Positions 60,217 through 64,000 of a stretch of DNA of 64,000 nucleotides are shown piece after piece (positions within the stretch are counted from its first letter, which is position 1; each line of letters opens with the position of its first letter). The notes beneath the pieces are model-generated. The model was not told where the DNA came from, did not search any database, and was given only the letters and a program-made list of their open reading frames with translations. The stretch spans positions 248,001-312,000 of the forward strand of contig NZ_WTYV01000003.1 of assembly GCF_009827655.1 (NCBI RefSeq). Reading direction: 5' to 3'. The position numbers were made by a program, and so were the translations under genes. This stretch comes from Alteraurantiacibacter buctensis. GTDB taxonomy: Bacteria; Pseudomonadota; Alphaproteobacteria; Sphingomonadales; Sphingomonadaceae.

Positions 60217-61680
60217 ATGGACATTTCCTTTACCGCTGCTGCCCTGTCCTCGCTGCCCCGCCTGCGGGCTCGCCTGGTCGACCAGGACAGCTTCCCCGCC
60301 GATCTGCCCGCCACCACGGCCGCCGCCGCTGCGGCCTCGCGCTTTTCCGGCAAGGTGGGCCAGGTGTTCGAGACTTTTGCGGACGAGGGCGGCACGCTGG
60401 TACGGCTGGCGCTGGTTGGCGGGGGCAAGGCGGCGGGCGAGGACCGCATCCCCAACCTGGAACGCGCCGGGGCGGCGCTGGCGGCGCGTTACCTGACTTC
60501 GGGCGAGGAAGCGCTGGTGCTTGAGGCGGACGGTTCCAGCATGGATGCGACCGGCGTGGCCGCCTTCCTGCTGGGCCTGCGCCTGCGCGCCTGGCGCTGG
60601 GATGCCTACCGTACCAAGCTGAAGGACGAGCAGAAGATCACGCTCAAGGCTGTCAGCGTAACCGGCGCGCCGGAAGGCACCGAAGCCGCCTGGGCCGAGG
60701 CCGGGGCGCTGGCCACCGGGGTGGAGTTCACCCGCGAACTTGTGGCCGAACCCGCCAACGTGATCTACCCGGAAAGCTTCGTGGAACGCTGCCAGGCCCG
60801 CTTTGCCGGAACCGGCGCGGAAGTGTCCGTGCTGGACGAAAAGCAGATGGCGGACCTGGGCATGGGCGCGCTGCTGGGCGTGGCCCAGGGCTCGGCCCGG
60901 CCGCCGCGCATGCTGGTGATCCGCTGGCAGGGCGGGGCTGCGGGCGAGGCGCCACTGGCCTTTGTGGGCAAGGGTGTCACCTTCGATACCGGCGGCATCA
61001 GCATCAAGCCCGCCGCCGGCATGGAAGACATGAAGTGGGACATGGGCGGTGCGGGCGCGGTGGCCGGGGCCATGCTGGCGCTGGTGCTGCGCAAGGCCAA
61101 GGCCAACGTGGTGGGCGTGTGCGGCCTGGTGGAGAACATGCCCGATGGCAATGCCCAGCGCCCCGGCGATATCGTGACCACGATGAGCGGGCAGACCGTG
61201 GAAGTTATCAACACCGACGCCGAAGGGCGGCTGGTGCTGTGCGACGCGCTCACCTGGGTGCAGCGCGAGTTCAAGCCGAAGACCGTGGTCGACTTCGCCA
61301 CCCTGACCGGGGCGATGATGATTGCGCTTGGCAGCGAGCACGCGGGCGTCTTCGCCAACACCGATGACCTGGCCGACAAGCTGCTGGCGGCCGGCAAGGC
61401 CAGCGGCGACAAGCTGTGGCGTTTCCCGCTGTCGGCCGAATACGACCGGCTGATCGACAGCCCGATTGCCGACATGAAGAACGTGGGGCCGCGCTTTGCC
61501 GGATCGATCACCGCGGCGCAGTTCATCCAGCGCTATGTGGAGTCGGGCGTGGCCTGGGCCCACTGCGACATCGCCGGCATGGTCTGGGCCGACAAGCCCG
61601 GCGCTACCTGGGACAAGGGTGCCACCGGCTATGGCGTGCGGCTGATGGACCAGTTCGTGCGCGCAACGGTGGAAGGGTAA
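60217..61680 (+). CDS. pepA: Leucyl aminopeptidase (M17)
   Basis: 487 residues. The C-terminal catalytic domain has VGKGVTFDTGGISIKP (metal-binding Lys and Asp), the NTDAEGRLVLCDAL signature and SDKLWRFPL-type ending motifs. It releases N-terminal leucine and other residues from peptides using two metal ions. No signal peptide, so cytoplasmic. Divergent from lptD, about 100 bp between starts. Confidence 0.95.
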   Translation: MDISFTAAALSSLPRLRARLVDQDSFPADLPATTAAAAAASRFSGKVGQVFETFADEGGTLVRLALVGGGKAAGEDRIPNLERAGAALAARYLTSGEEALVLEADGSSMDATGVAAFLLGLRLRAWRWDAYRTKLKDEQKITLKAVSVTGAPEGTEAAWAEAGALATGVEFTRELVAEPANVIYPESFVERCQARFAGTGAEVSVLDEKQMADLGMGALLGVAQGSARPPRMLVIRWQGGAAGEAPLAFVGKGVTFDTGGISIKPAAGMEDMKWDMGGAGAVAGAMLALVLRKAKANVVGVCGLVENMPDGNAQRPGDIVTTMSGQTVEVINTDAEGRLVLCDALTWVQREFKPKTVVDFATLTGAMMIALGSEHAGVFANTDDLADKLLAAGKASGDKLWRFPLSAEYDRLIDSPIADMKNVGPRFAGSITAAQFIQRYVESGVAWAHCDIAGMVWADKPGATWDKGATGYGVRLMDQFVRATVEG

Positions 61681-61701
61681 GCAGGCGGAAGGTCCGTTTT
61701 C

Positions 61702-61854
61702 ATGCCGAAGATGCGCAAGAAGGCGGACCTGCCCAGCAAGCTGTGCGCGGCTTGCGGCTTGCCGTTCGCCTGGCGCAAGAAGTGGGAGCGGGATTGGGAC
61801 AACGTGCGCTTCTGCTCTGAACGGTGCCGCAGCGCCAAAGGGAAAACCGTTTGA
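61702..61854 (+). CDS. DUF2256 family zinc-ribbon-like small protein
   Basis: 50 residues. [15 protein letters not shown] followed by RFCSERCR gives two CxxC/CxxxC pairs that could hold zinc, the pattern of DUF2256 proteins. It is very basic. It starts 21 bp after pepA and its stop overlaps the holC start (TGATG), so translation is probably coupled. Function unknown. Confidence 0.85.
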   Translation: MPKMRKKADLPSKLCAACGLPFAWRKKWERDWDNVRFCSERCRSAKGKTV

Positions 61855-62291
61855 TGCGCCTCGGCTTCTATCTCTCCGGCAACCAGCCCGTGGAGCGGGT
61901 GCTGCCGCTGATCGCCCGCGCCGCGCTGGGGCAGGGGCAGCGGCTGCTGGTGGTCTCGGGCGATGACGAGCAGATCGTCCGGCTGGACAATGCGCTGTGG
62001 GAGCACCAGCCCGAGCATTTCCTGGCCCATGGCCTGGCGGGCGGCCCGCACGAGGCGCGCCAGCCGATCCTGCTGGCCGATGGCTGCGCTGCTGCCAACG
62101 GGGCCGAGCTGCTGGCCCTGGCCGATGGCGTGTGGCGCGAGGAAGCAGAAGCCTTTGCCCGCGTGTTCCTGTTCTTCGACGAGAGCGGCCGCGCCGCCGC
62201 CCGCCAGACATGGCGCCAGTTCGACAGGCGCGAGGACGTGGAGCGCGAATTCTACGAGCTGGACGGCGGCAAATGGGCCCGCAAGGCCTGA
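61854..62291 (+). CDS. holC: DNA polymerase III chi subunit
   Basis: 145 residues. [39 protein letters not shown] and QPILLADG match alphaproteobacterial HolC, which links the clamp loader to SSB. Start ATG 61854 was chosen because it overlaps the DUF2256 stop; the frame is open 30 nt upstream. Often next to pepA, as here. Confidence 0.9.
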   Translation: MRLGFYLSGNQPVERVLPLIARAALGQGQRLLVVSGDDEQIVRLDNALWEHQPEHFLAHGLAGGPHEARQPILLADGCAAANGAELLALADGVWREEAEAFARVFLFFDESGRAAARQTWRQFDRREDVEREFYELDGGKWARKA

Positions 62292-62310
62292 CCACGAGAG
62301 GACAAGACCC

Positions 62311-62772
62311 ATGCGTTTCCCAACCCTGATCGCCGCCGCCACCCTGCTGCTGGCCGCCTGCGGCTCTGCCGGAGACGATGCCGCCGCACCGTCGGCGCAG
62401 GCTTCCGCCGGGATCAGCATTACCGGCGATGATGGCGAGGAAGTGCAGGTAGCCGGGGGAGACGAGGCGCTGGCCGCGCTGCCGCCGGGCTTTACCGCCT
62501 ATCCCGGGGCACAGGTCACCAGCTCCACCGCCATAGCCACCGGCACCGGCGGCGGGGTGATCCTGGTGATGCAGACCGACGATCCGGTGGCGGACGTGAT
62601 CGAGTTCTATACCACCCAGGCCACCGCCGCCGGGGTGCGGCTGGATGGCACGGTGACCACCGGCTCCAACACGTTGATCGGCGGCGAGGGCGAAGATGGG
62701 CTGGCCTTTTCCGCCAGCGCGGCAGACGGGCCGGATGGCACGATCGTGCAGCTTACCGTGGGGCGTGACTGA
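62311..62772 (+). CDS. Lipoprotein, unknown function
   Basis: 153 residues. Lipobox LLAAC (about residue 17) and a short Gly/Ala-rich linker. The mature part has LPPGFTAYPGAQV and VIEFYTTQATAAGV, seen in small sphingomonad lipoproteins that share a conserved FYxxxxxxxG helix; I do not know a functional name. GAGGACAAG precedes the ATG. It follows holC by 19 bp. Confidence 0.75.
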   Translation: MRFPTLIAAATLLLAACGSAGDDAAAPSAQASAGISITGDDGEEVQVAGGDEALAALPPGFTAYPGAQVTSSTAIATGTGGGVILVMQTDDPVADVIEFYTTQATAAGVRLDGTVTTGSNTLIGGEGEDGLAFSASAADGPDGTIVQLTVGRD

Positions 62773-62856
62773 CGTTTCAGCACGCTTGCCCTGCGGCTGC
62801 GGGGCCGCTAGGGGCGCGCACCAGCAGATCACCCCCTTATATCGAAGGACAAGACC

Positions 62857-63279
62857 ATGGCGGTTACCCGCACTTTCTCGATCATCAAGCCCGATGCCAC
62901 GCGCCGCAACCTGACCGGCGCGGTCACCAAGATGCTGGAAGAAGCCGGCCTGCGCGTCGTCGCCTCCAAGCGCATCCACATGACCCGCGAACAGGCCGAA
63001 GGTTTCTATGCCGTGCACAAGGAACGCCCCTTCTTCGGCGAACTGTGCGAGTTCATGATGAGCGAGCCGGTGGTGGTGCAGGTGCTGGAAGGCGAGGATG
63101 CCGTGGCCCGCAACCGCGAAGTGATGGGCGCCACCAACCCGGCCGATGCTGCCGAGGGCACCATCCGCAAGACCCACGCCCTGTCGATCGGCGAGAACAC
63201 CGTCCACGGTTCGGATAGCGACGAGAACGCCGCGATCGAGATCGCCTACTTCTTCAAGCCGGAAGAAATCGTCGGCTGA
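62857..63279 (+). CDS. ndk: Nucleoside diphosphate kinase
   Basis: 140 residues. [14 protein letters not shown] at the N-terminus, [15 protein letters not shown] and NTVHGSDS with the phosphorylated histidine are all present, at full family length. It equilibrates nucleoside triphosphates. An intrinsic terminator lies 47 bp downstream. Confidence 0.97.
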   Translation: MAVTRTFSIIKPDATRRNLTGAVTKMLEEAGLRVVASKRIHMTREQAEGFYAVHKERPFFGELCEFMMSEPVVVQVLEGEDAVARNREVMGATNPADAAEGTIRKTHALSIGENTVHGSDSDENAAIEIAYFFKPEEIVG

Positions 63280-63325
63280 TCCTGCCCTTCGGGGCAATTA
63301 ACCCTGATTTTTGATACCTTTGCTT

Positions 63326-63366
63326 CCGGGCGGCAGTCGTGATACGATTGCCGCCCGGCTGGTTTT
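63326..63366 (+). terminator. Intrinsic terminator after ndk
   Basis: A 15-bp stem (left arm 63326-63340, right arm 63344-63358, one G-U pair, 3-nt loop GAT) followed after 4 nt by TTTT. It lies before the ATG of the next gene. Confidence 0.85.
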
Positions 63367-63391
63367 CATCCAGCGGCAAGGGGGCTCTGCC

Positions 63392-63799
63392 ATGTTCGGT
63401 CGGCACCGTTCACCCAAGGATGTGGCATTGGCCTTTGTCGCGGCGTGCAACGCGCGCGATATCGCAGGCGTAAAGGCCCTGCTCGATCCCGCCATGGTGT
63501 TCAGCGACAGCCGGGGCGAACGGCTGGAGGGGGCCGCCGCCGTGCTGGAGGCCGTCGCGCGCGTCAACGCCGTGGCGCCCGACCTGCGGGTGGAGATCGA
63601 CCAGGCGGTGCAGCGCGGTGAGCTGGTCCTGCTGTCGGGCCGCTCGCTGTCTGCCAATCCTGCGCTTACTGTGGCCACCCAGTGGAGCGCGCGGGTACGC
63701 AAGGGGCTGCTGGTGGAATGGCAGGCTTTCGGCCGCCCGGCAGACGGTTCGCTGGTGGGCCTGCTGCGGGCGCTGGGCCATAACGGCGAAGGCAAATAG
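63392..63799 (+). CDS. SnoaL-like/nuclear-transport-factor-2-like protein
   Basis: 135 residues from ATG 63392, preceded by AAGGGGG; an earlier in-frame start would read through the ndk terminator. PKDVALAFVAACNARDIAGVKALLDPAMVFSDS (quoted in part as FVAACNARDIAGVKALL) is the alpha-beta start of SnoaL-like folds. These proteins act as isomerases, cyclases or binding proteins, with no safe prediction here. Confidence 0.75.
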   Translation: MFGRHRSPKDVALAFVAACNARDIAGVKALLDPAMVFSDSRGERLEGAAAVLEAVARVNAVAPDLRVEIDQAVQRGELVLLSGRSLSANPALTVATQWSARVRKGLLVEWQAFGRPADGSLVGLLRALGHNGEGK

Positions 63800-63882
63800 C
63801 GGGTTTGACCTCGCGCAAGGCGCGACGGCCCCGGGGCGCTAGACTTGTGCCAGACAACGGCAAGCAACAGGAGGATCAGCCC

Positions 63883-64000
63883 ATGTCCCACACCCCGCAC
63901 GAACTCGCCGCCGAATTTCCGCAGGATGCGGCCATCATTCACAAGCTGAAGATCAGCGACCCGCACTTCGCCAATCTGGCCGACACCTATCACGATCTGA
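63883..64000 (+). CDS. DUF465 (YdcH-like) small protein, 3'-partial
   Basis: The first 39 residues are in the window. HELAAEFPQDAAIIHKLK followed by DPHFANLADTYHDL matches DUF465, short helical-hairpin proteins of unknown function. AGGAGGATC precedes the ATG. The frame runs past the window end. Confidence 0.85.
   Translation, partial: MSHTPHELAAEFPQDAAIIHKLKISDPHFANLADTYHDL

Noticed and set aside
59905-63297. Very long open frame on the - strand (over 1100 codons) across pepA, holC and ndk
   Set aside because: It is antisense to well-recognised genes, has low-complexity Arg/Gly/His-rich translation and no family match; GC-rich codon usage produces such shadows.
1-64000. CRISPR array, insertion sequence, prophage or integrase
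   Set aside because: No regularly spaced repeats, transposase, integrase or phage structural genes were seen.

Overview
The window is GC-rich, almost fully coding, and reads as an alphaproteobacterium of the Sphingomonadales, probably Erythrobacteraceae. Three things point there: a LOV-HTH protein nearly collinear with the Erythrobacter photoreceptor EL222, a permuted two-piece tmRNA gene, and a set of lignin/aromatic genes typical of sphingomonads (a LigE-type etherase homologue, a lignostilbene-dioxygenase-type enzyme, TonB receptor). No tRNA, rRNA, IS element, prophage or CRISPR was seen. The family-level lineage is inference; the gene content is direct.

Region A (1-7000, + strand) is one tight operon: carotenoid/lignostilbene dioxygenase (5'-truncated by the window edge), VAO/PCMH-type flavoprotein, its small cytochrome c, two small twin-arginine-leader proteins, a CapA-like metallophosphatase, a polytopic membrane protein and an MmgE/PrpD protein. 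All seven internal junctions are 4-nt stop/start overlaps. Region B (7041-15280) holds an uptake operon (ACS-type MFS, Bcr/CflA-type MFS, TonB receptor) on the - strand, a divergent cytochrome P450 with a LacI-type operator between them, the LacI-family regulator, an EL222-like blue-light regulator and a DCC-family protein.

Region C (15277-44405) is the accessory core: five PQQ quinoproteins in 23 kb, four members of an unnamed periplasmic protein family, a DUF6152 protein, a pair of DUF6644-type membrane proteins, two esterases, c-type cytochromes, a HupE/DUF3147/membrane-anchor group, a secreted VOC protein, a flavin monooxygenase and an alpha/beta hydrolase. It ends in a LigE-like GST with a 2-hydroxyacid dehydrogenase and D-glycerate 3-kinase. 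Together this looks like an envelope-based oxidation and cleavage system for lignin-derived aryl alcohols, ethers or esters, passing electrons to periplasmic cytochromes. PQQ biosynthesis genes and ring-cleavage dioxygenases are not in the window.

Region D (44763-64000) is mostly conserved chromosome: PanE-like reductase, Nudix hydrolase, TPM/LemA group, mscL, tmRNA (ssrA), arginine succinyltransferase genes (M20 hydrolase, astA, astB), PilZ protein, lptD-surA-pdxA-rsmA, pepA, a DUF2256 protein, holC, a lipoprotein, ndk, a SnoaL-like protein and a DUF465 protein cut by the window end.
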